Source: CANKBT01 sp038235705 (GTDB lineage Bacteria; Actinomycetota; Actinomycetes; Mycobacteriales; SCTD01). From it: a stretch of 57,345 nucleotides of DNA. The translations under genes were made by a program, and so were the position numbers. Below, one piece after another: positions 26,722 through 34,714 of the stretch. The stretch is from contig JBBSTR010000007.1 in NCBI GenBank assembly GCA_038235705.1, positions 1-57,345 of the forward strand, written 5' to 3'. Below the pieces are notes generated by a model. The model was not told where the DNA came from. It searched no databases and saw nothing but the letters and a program-made list of their open reading frames with translations. Numbering within the stretch: position 1 is the first letter of the stretch; each line of letters starts with the position of its first letter.

Positions 26722-27693
26722 CTAGCTCAGCCCCTTCTCCTTCAGGTATTCGGTAGCCAGCTCGTTCGGCAGCTTCTTGTCGATGCTGTTGCCGGCGTTG
26801 AGCTTGATCAGGTCCTCGGTGGTCATCGAGGCGCTGACCTTGTTGAGCGTGTCGATCAGCTTCTGGTCGTCGGCGACGCTCTTGGAGATGACCGGGACGA
26901 TGTTGTCCACGTTCTGCAGGTTCTTGTCGTCCTCCAGCAGCACGAAGTCGTTGGCCTTCACGCTGCCGTCCGAGGACAGGAACTCACCGAGCTGGACCTT
27001 GCCGCTCTTCAGCTTCTCGATCGAGAGGGTGCCACCGAGGTCGGTCTGCTCGAAACCGGTGAAGGTGATCCCGTACGTCTTCTCCAGGCCGGGCTGGCAC
27101 AGCGAGTAGGTCTTGCACTCCGGCGTCCCGCCCAGCACCAGCGGGCCCTTGTAGTCGGCCAGCTGCGACAGCTTGGTGATGTTGTTCTTCTCGCTGAACT
27201 CCTTGGTGACGACGAAGGCGTTCTGGTCGGCGGCCGGCGACGGGGTGAGCACCTTGAGGCCCTTGTCCGCGGCGAACTTCTCGGCCTCCATCGTGGTGGC
27301 TTTGAGGTCACCGTTGGCGACCGGCTTGGCGTCCGGGCCGTTCTTCTCCTTGTTGAGGAACTCGGTGAAGCTGCCGACGTAGTCGGGCTCGACCTGCACG
27401 TCGTCGCTCTCGAGAGCCTTGAGGATGTTGGGGCGCGTGTCGCGCTGGGTGACCGAGGCGTCGTAGCCGGCCTTCGTCAGCGCCTGCCGGTAGATCTCGG
27501 CGAGGATCTGGTTCTCGGGGAAGTTGGCGGCGGCGATGGTGACCTTGCCGCCACCGCTTGCGGCTGGCGCGTCGGTCGACCCGCCCGAGGTGGCGGGCAC
27601 GGCTGGGCTGGAGGAGCCGCCGCAGGCCGCGAGGCCGAGCGTGAGGGTGAGGGAGGAAGCGATCAGGGCGGAACGGAGCATGGGCATGCGCAC
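26722..27693 (-). CDS. Osmoprotectant ABC importer, substrate-binding lipoprotein
   Basis: A 323-residue glycine-betaine/choline-type (OpuC/ProX) binding protein. The signal has a lipobox around Cys24 (LGLAACGGS). The mature fold is clear: KVTIAAANFPENQILAEIYRQAL, VQVEPDYVGSFTEFLN, YKGPLVLGGTPECKTYSLCQPGLEKTYGI and SVADDQKLIDTLNKVSASMTTEDL. It has two Cys residues in the TPECKTYSLC loop. The start could be GTG 27693 (AAAGGG 10 nt upstream) or the in-frame ATGs at 27687 and 27681. Third gene of the minus-strand operon. A 7-bp hairpin (27718-27736) lies before it, possibly tuning expression relative to the permeases. Confidence 0.92.
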   Translation of the reverse strand: MRMPMLRSALIASSLTLTLGLAACGGSSSPAVPATSGGSTDAPAASGGGKVTIAAANFPENQILAEIYRQALTKAGYDASVTQRDTRPNILKALESDDVQVEPDYVGSFTEFLNKEKNGPDAKPVANGDLKATTMEAEKFAADKGLKVLTPSPAADQNAFVVTKEFSEKNNITKLSQLADYKGPLVLGGTPECKTYSLCQPGLEKTYGITFTGFEQTDLGGTLSIEKLKSGKVQLGEFLSSDGSVKANDFVLLEDDKNLQNVDNIVPVISKSVADDQKLIDTLNKVSASMTTEDLIKLNAGNSIDKKLPNELATEYLKEKGLS

Positions 27694-27754
27694 GGGGCTA
27701 GGGCCCTTTCAGAGCGGGTCCGGCCTCGTGCCGGACTCAAGGAACACCGTGAAA

Positions 27755-28471
27755 TCAACCAGCCGTACGCGCTGATGTCGACTCGACAGGCATCATCGTG
27801 ACCTCCCCGACACCCTCGGCGGGCTGACGGTTCGCACGGGCGACCGGGTCCACGAGCCGTTGCAGACCACCGAGACCCAGCTCGACGACGAAGGCGAGAC
27901 CGGCCACCAGCACCGCGCCGGCCTGCAGCTGCGGATAGTCCTGCGAGCCCAGCCCGTCGATGAGATATCGGCCGAAACCACCACCACCGACGGCCGCCGC
28001 GAGGACAGCGGTCGCGAGCACCTGAAGCACGGCGCTGCGCACGCCCGCCGCGATGAGCGGGAAGGCCAGCGGCAGCTCGACCTTGCGCAGCACCTGGCCC
28101 GGCGTCATGCCCATCCCGCGGGCCGCCTCGACCGCCTCCGGGTCGACCTCGCGCATCCCGACGTAGGTGTTGGTCAGCACCACCGGCAGCGCGAACAGCG
28201 CCAGCGCCAGCGAGATCCCGAACACGCCGACCCCGACCGGCGAGATCGCGAACAGCACGACGATGCCGAGGGTGGGGATGGCGCGGCCGATGTTGGACAG
28301 GTTGATCGCCAGCCCGCCGCCCTTGCCGTAGTGCCCGAGGACCAGCCCCAGCGGGAGCCCGACGGCGCAGGCCAGGAGCACCCCGACCACCGTGTAGGTC
28401 AGGTGCTCCTGCAGACGCACCAGGGTTCCCTGCTGCGGGTCACCGAACGTCAACCACTGCCAGAACGTCAT
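27755..28471 (-). CDS. Osmoprotectant ABC importer, permease
   Basis: A 238-residue OpuC-type membrane permease with about six helices and the ABC-coupling loop (DPEAVEAARGMGMTPGQVLRKVELPLAFPLIAAGVRSAVLQV). It pairs with the second permease, whose stop overlaps this start in ATGA. Likely compatible solutes are glycine betaine, choline or carnitine; the exact one cannot be told. Confidence 0.93.
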   Translation of the reverse strand: MTFWQWLTFGDPQQGTLVRLQEHLTYTVVGVLLACAVGLPLGLVLGHYGKGGGLAINLSNIGRAIPTLGIVVLFAISPVGVGVFGISLALALFALPVVLTNTYVGMREVDPEAVEAARGMGMTPGQVLRKVELPLAFPLIAAGVRSAVLQVLATAVLAAAVGGGGFGRYLIDGLGSQDYPQLQAGAVLVAGLAFVVELGLGGLQRLVDPVARANRQPAEGVGEVTMMPVESTSARTAG

Positions 28472-29154
28472 GCGCGCGCCCTCGTCCAGGGGGTCAGGAA
28501 GCGTTGGACGAGCACGAGCAGCCCGTCGGCGACCAGCGCGAGCACGACGCAGAACAGGATCGCCGTCGTCAGCTTGGCGTGGTAGTCCTGCTTGAACGCC
28601 TGCGTGATCAGCTGTCCGAAACCACCGACCCCGACGTACGCCGCGACGGTGAGCAGCGAGATCGTCGACACCGTGGCGACCCGGACGCCGGCGATGATCG
28701 ACGGCAGCGCGATCGGCATCTCGACCTGCACGAGAGTCTTCACCGGCCCCAGGCCCATCCCGCGGGCCGACTCGACCACCTCGTCCGGGACCTGGGCCAG
28801 GCCGGTGACGATGTTGCGCACCAGGATGACCAAGGTGTAGAGCGCGAGCGCGATCACTGCCGTGGTCTGGGTGAATCCCGTGTAGGGCACGAGAAGTGCG
28901 AACAACGCCAGCGACGGGATGGTGTAGATCACCCCGGTCAGGCCAATGATGAATGTCTCGAGCCGGGCGCTGCGACGGGCGATCAACGCGAGCGGGATCG
29001 AGGCGAGTATCCCTGCGACGACGGAGTACAGCGTGATCAGCACGTGGCGATCAAGTGCGGGTTTGACCTCGTAGGTCCATGCTGTTGTCAGGTAGCCCGT
29101 GGAGAACCAGGGGTTCGTCGCCTGCGCGAGAACGTCTGTCGAGAGGAGCGCCAC
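28468..29154 (-). CDS. Osmoprotectant ABC importer, permease
   Basis: A 228-residue OpuC-type permease (TLYSVVAGILASIPLAL; VIYTIPSLALFALLVPYTG; coupling loop PDEVVESARGMGLGPVKTLVQVEMPIALPSIIAGVRVATV). The GTG at 29154 follows a TAACGT box at 7 nt; the open frame upstream is antisense to the ATPase gene and not real. First gene of the minus-strand importer operon, back to back with the divergent ATPase gene. Confidence 0.92.
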   Translation of the reverse strand: MALLSTDVLAQATNPWFSTGYLTTAWTYEVKPALDRHVLITLYSVVAGILASIPLALIARRSARLETFIIGLTGVIYTIPSLALFALLVPYTGFTQTTAVIALALYTLVILVRNIVTGLAQVPDEVVESARGMGLGPVKTLVQVEMPIALPSIIAGVRVATVSTISLLTVAAYVGVGGFGQLITQAFKQDYHAKLTTAILFCVVLALVADGLLVLVQRFLTPWTRARA

Positions 29155-29161
29155 GTGGTGA

Positions 29162-29167
29162 ACGTTA
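29162..29167 (-). promoter_or_regulatory. -10 box for the osmoprotectant permease operon
   Basis: TAACGT on the minus strand, 7 nt before the permease GTG. It lies inside the leader or extreme 5' coding part of the divergent ATPase gene. Confidence 0.55.
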
Positions 29168-29178
29168 CAGAGGAGCCC

Positions 29179-30294
29179 ATGATCCGGCTGGACGGGGTCA
29201 GCAAGCAGTTCCCGGACGGGACCCTTGCCGTGGCCGAGCTGGACCTCGAGGTCCGTGAGGGCGAGCTGCTGTGCCTGGTGGGTCCGTCGGGCTGCGGCAA
29301 GACGACGACGATGAAGATGATCAATCGGCTGGTCGAACCGACCGGCGGCCGGATCCTGCTCGAGGGTGAGGACGTCACCGAGGTCGACGTGCGCCAGCTG
29401 CGGCGCCGGATCGGCTACGTCATCCAGCAGGTCGGCCTGTTCCCGCACCAGAAGGTCGGCGACAACGTCGCGACGGTCCCCAAGCTGCTGGGCTGGGACA
29501 AGGCGCGCACCCAGGCGCGGGTCGAGGAGATGCTCGACCTGGTCGGCCTGGAGCCGGGCACGTACGCGAACCGCTACCCCGCCCAGCTGTCCGGCGGCCA
29601 GCGCCAGCGCGTCGGGGTCGCCCGTGCGCTCGCCGGCGACCCGCCTGTGCTGCTCATGGACGAACCGTTCTCGGCCATCGACCCGATCGCCCGCGACCGG
29701 CTGCAGCAGGAGTTCCTGAGCGTGCAGGAGACGGTGCGCAAGACCATCGTGTTCGTGACCCACGACATCGACGAGGCCGTCCGGCTCGGCGACCGGATCG
29801 CGGTCTTCAAGCAGGGCGGCGTGCTCGAGCAGCTCGCGTCGCCCGCCGACCTGCTCGGCAGCCCCGCGTCACCGTTCGTGGCCGATTTCGTCGGCTCCGA
29901 CCGTGGCCTGCGACGACTGTCGGTGACCGACATCGACACCCAGGACCTAGAGAAGCCGCCGACCTTGTCGGTCGACGACACGCTCGCCGAGGCCCGGCTG
30001 GTCATGCAGGCCAAGTTCGCGATCGTGCTCGGCCCGGGCGGCACGCTGAAGGGTTACATCGACAGCAAGCGCATCCAGGGCGACGGGACCGTAGGGGACC
30101 GGATGAGTCGTCTGCCGGCCGCGGTCTACGCCAACGAGACGCTCAAGGACGCGATGGCCGAGATGCTCCAGCACGACGCCGGTTGGATCGCCGTGATGGA
30201 GCCGGGCACCGATCGCTACCTGGGCGTGCTGACCCCGCTGTCGTTGCACGCGGCCCTGCGCCGGTCGGTCGAGGCCGACCTGGAAGACACCTGA
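29179..30294 (+). CDS. Osmoprotectant ABC importer, ATP-binding protein with CBS domains
   Basis: A 371-residue ATPase: Walker A GPSGCGKTTT (residues ~36-45), Q-loop YVIQQVG, signature LSGGQRQRVGVARAL, Walker B LLMDEP, switch His FVTHDID. After residue ~250, two CBS-like motifs follow (PPTLSVDDTLAEARLVMQAKFAIVLGPGGTLKGYID; NETLKDAMAEMLQHDAGWIAVME), the usual ionic-strength sensor of OpuA-type systems. In-frame GTG codons at 29155 and 29158 have a better-spaced GAGAGGAG and could be the true start (MVNVTEEPMIRL). Unusually it is divergent from its permeases. Confidence 0.92.
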   Translation: MIRLDGVSKQFPDGTLAVAELDLEVREGELLCLVGPSGCGKTTTMKMINRLVEPTGGRILLEGEDVTEVDVRQLRRRIGYVIQQVGLFPHQKVGDNVATVPKLLGWDKARTQARVEEMLDLVGLEPGTYANRYPAQLSGGQRQRVGVARALAGDPPVLLMDEPFSAIDPIARDRLQQEFLSVQETVRKTIVFVTHDIDEAVRLGDRIAVFKQGGVLEQLASPADLLGSPASPFVADFVGSDRGLRRLSVTDIDTQDLEKPPTLSVDDTLAEARLVMQAKFAIVLGPGGTLKGYIDSKRIQGDGTVGDRMSRLPAAVYANETLKDAMAEMLQHDAGWIAVMEPGTDRYLGVLTPLSLHAALRRSVEADLEDT

Positions 30295-30315
30295 GCGGGG
30301 TCCCTCCGCGCGGCG

Positions 30316-30891
30316 TCAGACGTTGAGGCCGTACTCCTGGGCGATCCCCTTGAGCCCGGCGCTGTAGCCCTGCCCGACGGCGCGGAACTTCCACTCCGCG
30401 CCGTTGCGGTACAGCTCGCCGAACACCATGGCCAGCTCGGTCGAGGAGTCCTCGGAAAGGTCGAACCGGGCAAGCTCGGCACCGTCCTTGTCGTTCACCA
30501 CCCGGATGTACGCCGAGCGCACCTGTCCGAAGCTCTGGCCGCGCTCGGTCCCCTCGTAGATCGAGACCGAGACGACGACCCGCTCGCAGTCGGCCGGCAG
30601 GGCCGGCAGGGCCACCCTGATCTGCTCGTCGTCGCCGGCGCCCTCGCCGGTGAGGTTGTCGCCGCCGTGCGTCACGCTGCCGTCCGAGCTTGCGGTCTGT
30701 CCGTAGAACACGAAGGCGCCGTCGGACAGGGCCTTCCCGGTCGACCCGACGAGGATGGCGCTGGCGTCCAGGTCGAAGGCCGCCCCGTCGGTGGTACGGG
30801 CGTCCCAACCGAGCCCGACGGTCACCCCGGCGAGGTCGGGAGCGGCCTTGGTCAGCGACAGGTTGCCGCCCTTGGACAGGCTGATGGTCAC
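30316..30891 (-). CDS. TerD-family calcium-binding stress protein
   Basis: A 191-residue TerD-domain protein (ISLSKGGNLSLTKAAPDLAGVTVGLGWDARTTDGAAFDLDASAIL; VFYGQ; GDDEQIRVALPALP; SIYEGTERGQSFGQV; YRNGAEWKFRAVGQGY). TerD proteins bind Ca2+ and belong to tellurite/stress-response clusters. Here there is no ter cluster. The GTG start overlaps the stop of the GerMN lipoprotein gene by 4 nt, making it the last gene of a two-component operon. Convergent with the importer ATPase gene, 21 nt between stops. Confidence 0.92.
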   Translation of the reverse strand: MTISLSKGGNLSLTKAAPDLAGVTVGLGWDARTTDGAAFDLDASAILVGSTGKALSDGAFVFYGQTASSDGSVTHGGDNLTGEGAGDDEQIRVALPALPADCERVVVSVSIYEGTERGQSFGQVRSAYIRVVNDKDGAELARFDLSEDSSTELAMVFGELYRNGAEWKFRAVGQGYSAGLKGIAQEYGLNV

Positions 30892-31490
30892 TTCGGTGCC
30901 TCCTTGAGGAGCGAGCTGTAGTCGCCGGCGGTCACCGGCTGACCCTCGGGGGACAGGGCCGAGTTCGAGTTTGCCCTGGGCACCTGGATCTGCTGCTTGT
31001 CGCGTACGAAGATCACACCGGTCACGTTGTCGTCAGCGGTGAGAGTGAGCACGATCTGGGCGTACCCGAGGATCTGGTCGGTGGGGAGCTGCTCGCCGTT
31101 GGCGTCCGCGGGCGGCAGCTTGACCGTCACAGGACCAGGGGTCGGGGGTCGGCGCTGGTCGGCGGAGGCCTTGGCGAAGGCACCAGAGGCAACTGAGCGG
31201 AAGCCCTCCGCCTTCTCCCTCTCGTCAGGGCCGTTGAGCAGCGCGCCGAGCAACGCGTTCGGGCTGGGCGACCTCGTCACCAGACGCAGCACCGGGACGA
31301 TCTGCTTGTCCTGGACGAAGTAGATCTTCACCTGCTGCTGCGGCCCCCGGACCGGGGACGACGAGGGGGTCGACGGTGAGCCGTTGGGACTCGCCGAATC
31401 CGCGGGGATCACCCGGGGCGTGGACTCGGCCGGGATCCCGCAGCCGGCCAGCAGCAGCACAGCCAGCAGGGCGAGCAGTCGGGTCCTCAC
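30888..31490 (-). CDS. GerMN-domain lipoprotein (short LpqB-like)
   Basis: A 200-residue lipoprotein with lipobox LLAGC (Cys17), a Ser/Pro-rich linker and a GerMN domain (QVKIYFVQDKQIVPVLRLV, PNALLGALLNGPDEREKAEGFRS, AQIVLTLTAD). GerMN is the N-terminal domain of LpqB, the partner of MtrAB in actinobacteria, but the LpqB beta-propeller is missing. It overlaps the kinase gene by 4 nt. It probably sits outside the membrane and modulates the kinase; this is inference from context. Confidence 0.85.
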   Translation of the reverse strand: MRTRLLALLAVLLLAGCGIPAESTPRVIPADSASPNGSPSTPSSSPVRGPQQQVKIYFVQDKQIVPVLRLVTRSPSPNALLGALLNGPDEREKAEGFRSVASGAFAKASADQRRPPTPGPVTVKLPPADANGEQLPTDQILGYAQIVLTLTADDNVTGVIFVRDKQQIQVPRANSNSALSPEGQPVTAGDYSSLLKEAPK

Positions 31491-32824
31491 GGGATCTCCA
31501 CCCGGAACCGCGCGCCGCCGCCGGGGCGGTCGAGCACCGTCACCGTGCCCCCGTGCGCGGCGGCGTGCTGGGCGACCAGCGACAGCCCGAGCCCGGTCCC
31601 GTCGCTGTGTCCGCGCGCGCTGGCCGCCCTGCCGCGGCCGAACCGGTCAAAGATCAGACCGCGTTCCTCCTGCGGCACCCCGGGGCCCGCGTCGTCGATC
31701 TCGACCACCAGCCGCGCGTCCTCCACGAAGGCGCCGAGGCGGACGGGACCGCCCCCGTGGCGGACGGCGTTGTCCAGCAGGTTCGCGACGACCCGTTCGA
31801 AGCGGCGGCGGTCCAGCGACCAGTGCGCCGGAGCCCGTGCCAGGTCCAGGTCGGCCACCCGGCCGGCGGCCAGGTCGGTCAGCTGCACGGCGACGTCGAT
31901 GTCCTGCCGGTTGAGCGGCAGCTCGTCGCGGGCCAGCTCCAGGAGGTCCTGGACGAGGTCGGTGAACCGAGCGGCCTCCAGGGCCACCAACGAGGCGGCG
32001 GCCCGGCTCCGCGGGTCCAGCTCGTCGGCGCGGTTCATGAGCACCGAGGACGCAGACGTGAGCACCTGCAGCGGCGAGCGCAGCTCGTGGCTCACGTCGG
32101 CGGCGAAGCGACGGTCACGCTCCATCCGCACGGCCACCTCGTCCACCATCGTGTTGAAGGACTCGGTGATCGGCATCAGGTCGGGGTCGGGCGAGGGCTC
32201 CAGACGCACCGTCATGTCACCCTGGCTGACCCGCTGGGCCGCCGACGCGACCTCGGCGAGCGGCCGCAGCACGCGCTGGCCGGCCCAGAGCCCGGCGACG
32301 GCCCCGGCCACCGTCGTGAGGGCACCGACCGCGAACAGCGTCCGGGCGAGCGAGCGAAGCGTGTCCTGCAGGTCGGACAACGCGCCGATCTCGAAGTAGG
32401 CGTCGCCCGTGTCCAGCGGCACCCCGACGACCAGGAACGGCTGCCCGTCCACGCCGACACGTTGGACAGACGGCATCCGGCGCTCCTGGACCTGGGCGAT
32501 CATGCTCGGCTTGATGGCGGAGGTGTTCCCACCGTCGCCCCGCGAGAACGGCTGCTCCGTGCCCACCCTGAACAGCACCGGCTGCCGCGACCCGGCGTTG
32601 AGGCTCTGGAGCAACGGCGCGACGTTGACGGAGTTGTCCGCAGCGATCCCGTCCTGCATGACCTTGCCGTCCTGGACCGCGGAGCGGATCGACGCCCGTT
32701 CGCGCTCGGCGAGCAGGTTGCTGCGGGTAACCCCGAAAGTGGCGATCGCGAGCGCCAGCGACAGCGCCAGGGCCCCGGCGGCGAACAGGGCGATCACCCG
32801 CAGGCGGAGCCCGAACCGCATCAC
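31487..32824 (-). CDS. Sensor histidine kinase
   Basis: A 445-residue membrane kinase. TM1 at residues ~9-32, an extracellular sensor domain of ~125 residues, TM2 at ~160-180, a HAMP region, then the DHp domain with His246 in FAADVSHELRSPL, the N box (NLLDNAVRHG), G1 DAGPG, the F box IFDRFGRG and G2 GTGLGLSLV. Architecture and lipoprotein partner recall MtrB or CseC. Start GTG-ATG 10 nt after the regulator gene; same operon. Confidence 0.94.
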   Translation of the reverse strand: MMRFGLRLRVIALFAAGALALSLALAIATFGVTRSNLLAERERASIRSAVQDGKVMQDGIAADNSVNVAPLLQSLNAGSRQPVLFRVGTEQPFSRGDGGNTSAIKPSMIAQVQERRMPSVQRVGVDGQPFLVVGVPLDTGDAYFEIGALSDLQDTLRSLARTLFAVGALTTVAGAVAGLWAGQRVLRPLAEVASAAQRVSQGDMTVRLEPSPDPDLMPITESFNTMVDEVAVRMERDRRFAADVSHELRSPLQVLTSASSVLMNRADELDPRSRAAASLVALEAARFTDLVQDLLELARDELPLNRQDIDVAVQLTDLAAGRVADLDLARAPAHWSLDRRRFERVVANLLDNAVRHGGGPVRLGAFVEDARLVVEIDDAGPGVPQEERGLIFDRFGRGRAASARGHSDGTGLGLSLVAQHAAAHGGTVTVLDRPGGGARFRVEIP

Positions 32825-32834
32825 CGGACCCGCC

Positions 32835-33506
32835 TCAACGCAGCTTGTAGCCGAAGCCGCGGACCGTGATCACGTGCTGCGGGTCGGCCGGGTCGCGCTC
32901 GACCTTGCGCCGCAGCCGGCCGATGTGGACGTCGACCACCCGCTCGTCGCCGAAGTCGTAGTCCCAGACACTCTTGAGCAGCTGTGCCCGTGAGAGCACC
33001 CGGCCCTGGGCGTTGGCCAGCTCGACCAGCAGCCGGAACTCCGTCCGGGTCAGCGAGACGTCGTTGCCTCCGAACCGGACCTCGCCGTTCTCCGGGGCGA
33101 CCTCCAGGTCACCGAAGACCATCGCCTGCGGCTCCTTGGGTGCCACGTGCTGGCGCCGGCGCAGGGCACGCAGCCTGGCGGTGAGCTCCTTGACGGCGAC
33201 CGGCTTGATCACGTAGTCGTCGGCCCCGGCCTCGAGCGCCGCGACGATGTCGTGGGTGTCGTCCCGGGCGCTGACCACGACGATCGCGACGTCGCTGTTC
33301 TTGCGCAGCTCGCGGATGCAGTCGAAGCCGTCCATGCCCGGCAGCATCAGGTCCACCAGCACCGTGTCGGCCGGGTTCTGGCGGAAGGCCGACAACGCCT
33401 GCTCAGCCGTACCGACCGCCGTCACGGCGTAGGCCTCGTCCTCCAGCGCCATCGTCAGCGACAGTCGGATCCGGTCGTCGTCCTCCACCACCAGCACGCT
33501 CGCCAT
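32835..33506 (-). CDS. OmpR-family response regulator
   Basis: A 223-residue regulator (from the ATG at 33506): receiver domain with acidic pocket VVEDDD, phospho-acceptor Asp52 (LVDLMLPGMDG), Ser in VVSARD, Lys in VIKPV, and a C-terminal winged helix (LTRTEFRLLVELANAQGRVLSRAQLLKSVWDYDF...VVDVHIGRLRRKVE...VRGFGYKL). In-frame starts at 33518 and 33515 are also possible. First gene of the regulator-kinase-lipoprotein-TerD operon, resembling CseB or MtrA in type. Confidence 0.94.
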   Translation of the reverse strand: MASVLVVEDDDRIRLSLTMALEDEAYAVTAVGTAEQALSAFRQNPADTVLVDLMLPGMDGFDCIRELRKNSDVAIVVVSARDDTHDIVAALEAGADDYVIKPVAVKELTARLRALRRRQHVAPKEPQAMVFGDLEVAPENGEVRFGGNDVSLTRTEFRLLVELANAQGRVLSRAQLLKSVWDYDFGDERVVDVHIGRLRRKVERDPADPQHVITVRGFGYKLR

Positions 33507-33623
33507 GGCCTCCATCATGCCCGCTGGCGCGCTCCGCCGGTTGTCACGGGAATGTCACGGCGCAGGCGACCAGATCGTCGTGCGGCTCGTGCAGTCTCTG
33601 AGGACCGACCCTGGAGGACCGAG

Positions 33624-33980
33624 ATGACCCTGCTGACCGAACGCCCTGCCAGCTCTGACACCACGTCCCCCGACGCGGTGGTGATCGTCGACACCGAGCT
33701 CGACATCGCCACCCTCCCGCAGCTGCGGGAGCGGCTCGAGCTGGCCCTGTCCACGTCCCCCGCCCGCCTGGTCGTCGACCTGACCGACTGCGTGTTCCTC
33801 GACGCCCAGGCGATGAACGTCCTGCTGGACGCTCACCGTCAGGCGTGGCGCCAGGGCGGACTGCTCACCCTGCGCGGCTGCTCCCCGCAGTGCCTGCGCC
33901 TGCTCGCACTGGCCGGCCTGGTCGGAGTGTTCGACCTCGAGCCTGCGGGCGACCTGCCGGCACCACGCTCAGCCGCATGA
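33624..33980 (+). CDS. STAS-domain protein (anti-sigma antagonist-like)
   Basis: A 118-residue STAS protein: VVIVDTELDIATLPQLRERLELALSTSPARLVVDLTDCVFLDAQAMNVLLDAHRQ...LTLRGCSPQCLRLLALAGL. In classical SpoIIAA-type antagonists the loop after FLD reads S-S/A-G-L with a phosphorylated Ser; here it reads DAQAM, so the phospho-site appears lost. The ATG at 33624 has GGAGG 6 nt upstream. Divergent from the response regulator over a 105-base spacer without a clear box. Overlaps the next small gene by 4 nt. Confidence 0.85.
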   Translation: MTLLTERPASSDTTSPDAVVIVDTELDIATLPQLRERLELALSTSPARLVVDLTDCVFLDAQAMNVLLDAHRQAWRQGGLLTLRGCSPQCLRLLALAGLVGVFDLEPAGDLPAPRSAA

Positions 33981-34144
33981 GCGGCGGGGCGGGACGCGCG
34001 GGCGAAGGACGCGGCACCGCCGAGGTCGTCGACCTGGCCACGGTCCGCCAGGCCCGCATGGACGAGCGCCGCCTGACCGACCTTCAGTTGGCGCTGCTGC
34101 AGAAGGCCCGCCGACTACGTCGCCGGAGCTCCGTCCGCCCCTGA
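33977..34144 (+). CDS. Small basic protein, unknown
   Basis: A 55-residue protein whose ATG overlaps the STAS stop (ATGA). A Gly-rich start is followed by one predicted charged helix, VVDLATVRQARMDERRLTDLQLALLQKARRLRRR. Translational coupling suggests it works with the STAS protein. I do not recognise a family; it could bind nucleic acid or a protein partner. Confidence 0.55.
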   Translation: MSGGAGRAGEGRGTAEVVDLATVRQARMDERRLTDLQLALLQKARRLRRRSSVRP

Positions 34145-34156
34145 CGGAAGTCCGGG

Positions 34157-34390
34157 TCAGCTGCGGTTGCGGCGTGCCCGGAACAGCTCGGCGAGCAGGG
34201 CGCCGACGGCCGCGGTCACGACCAGCACCACGATCAGCGGCACCTGCTTGTCGCCGCCGAAGACGAAGCTGACCGGCACGTCGCCGGTGTTGAACACGAC
34301 GAACAGCGTCAGCAGAACCAGCAGCACCGCCCCGACGGCAACCTTGGCGGTCTGGACAGGGCTGCGGTGAGTACGCGTCTCGTCGCTCAT
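34157..34390 (-). CDS. LapA-domain (DUF1049) small membrane protein
   Basis: A 77-residue protein with two hydrophobic segments (VAVGAVLLVLLTLFVVFNTGDVPVSFVFGG and VPLIVVLVVTAAVGALLAELF) and a basic C-terminal tail RARRNRS. This is the LapA/YciS pattern; the segment FNTGDVPVSFVFG is typical. Convergent with the small gene, with a short CTGAC...GTCAG palindrome across the two stops. Confidence 0.85.
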   Translation of the reverse strand: MSDETRTHRSPVQTAKVAVGAVLLVLLTLFVVFNTGDVPVSFVFGGDKQVPLIVVLVVTAAVGALLAELFRARRNRS

Positions 34391-34590
34391 CCCCCGTTCT
34401 TACCCCGTCGTGCGACCTGAGCCACACCGTGCCGACCAAGGACTCAAGCCCGTGTCGCGCTCAGACGCCCACGAGCTCCTTCCGCGTCCGCTTCCCGGAC
34501 TCGCGGGGAGTACGCCTGGCTCGACGGCTGCTGGCCCACCGCGCAACCGACCAGGACGGCCCGGGAGCGGCCACCCGGGTGGTGGTCGTG

Positions 34591-34680
34591 TGGCGGTGGC
34601 GGTGGGATTTGAACCCACGGACGTGTTGCCACGTCACACGCTTTCGAGGCGTGCTCCTTCGGCCGCTCGGACACGCCACC
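34591..34680 (-). tRNA. tRNA-Ser (anticodon CGA)
   Basis: Minus-strand tRNA with acceptor GGTGGCG/CGCCACC, D arm GTCCGAGCGGCCGAAGGA, anticodon CGA (plus strand TCG at 34644-34646), a long variable arm and T loop GTTCAAAT. It reads UCG. CCA is encoded (34591-34593), unlike the other tRNA-Ser here. A TAGTGT box ends exactly 7 nt before the mature 5' end. The ~190-base gap towards LapA holds nothing else I can identify. Confidence 0.95.
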
Positions 34681-34687
34681 GGCCGGG

Positions 34688-34693
34688 ACACTA
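34688..34693 (-). promoter_or_regulatory. -10 box placed at tRNA +1 distance
   Basis: TAGTGT on the minus strand, 7 nt before the first base of mature tRNA-Ser(CGA). This spacing would start transcription at the mature 5' end. Confidence 0.5.
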
Positions 34694-34714
34694 CCGGACG
34701 GAGACGGGCTCGGA

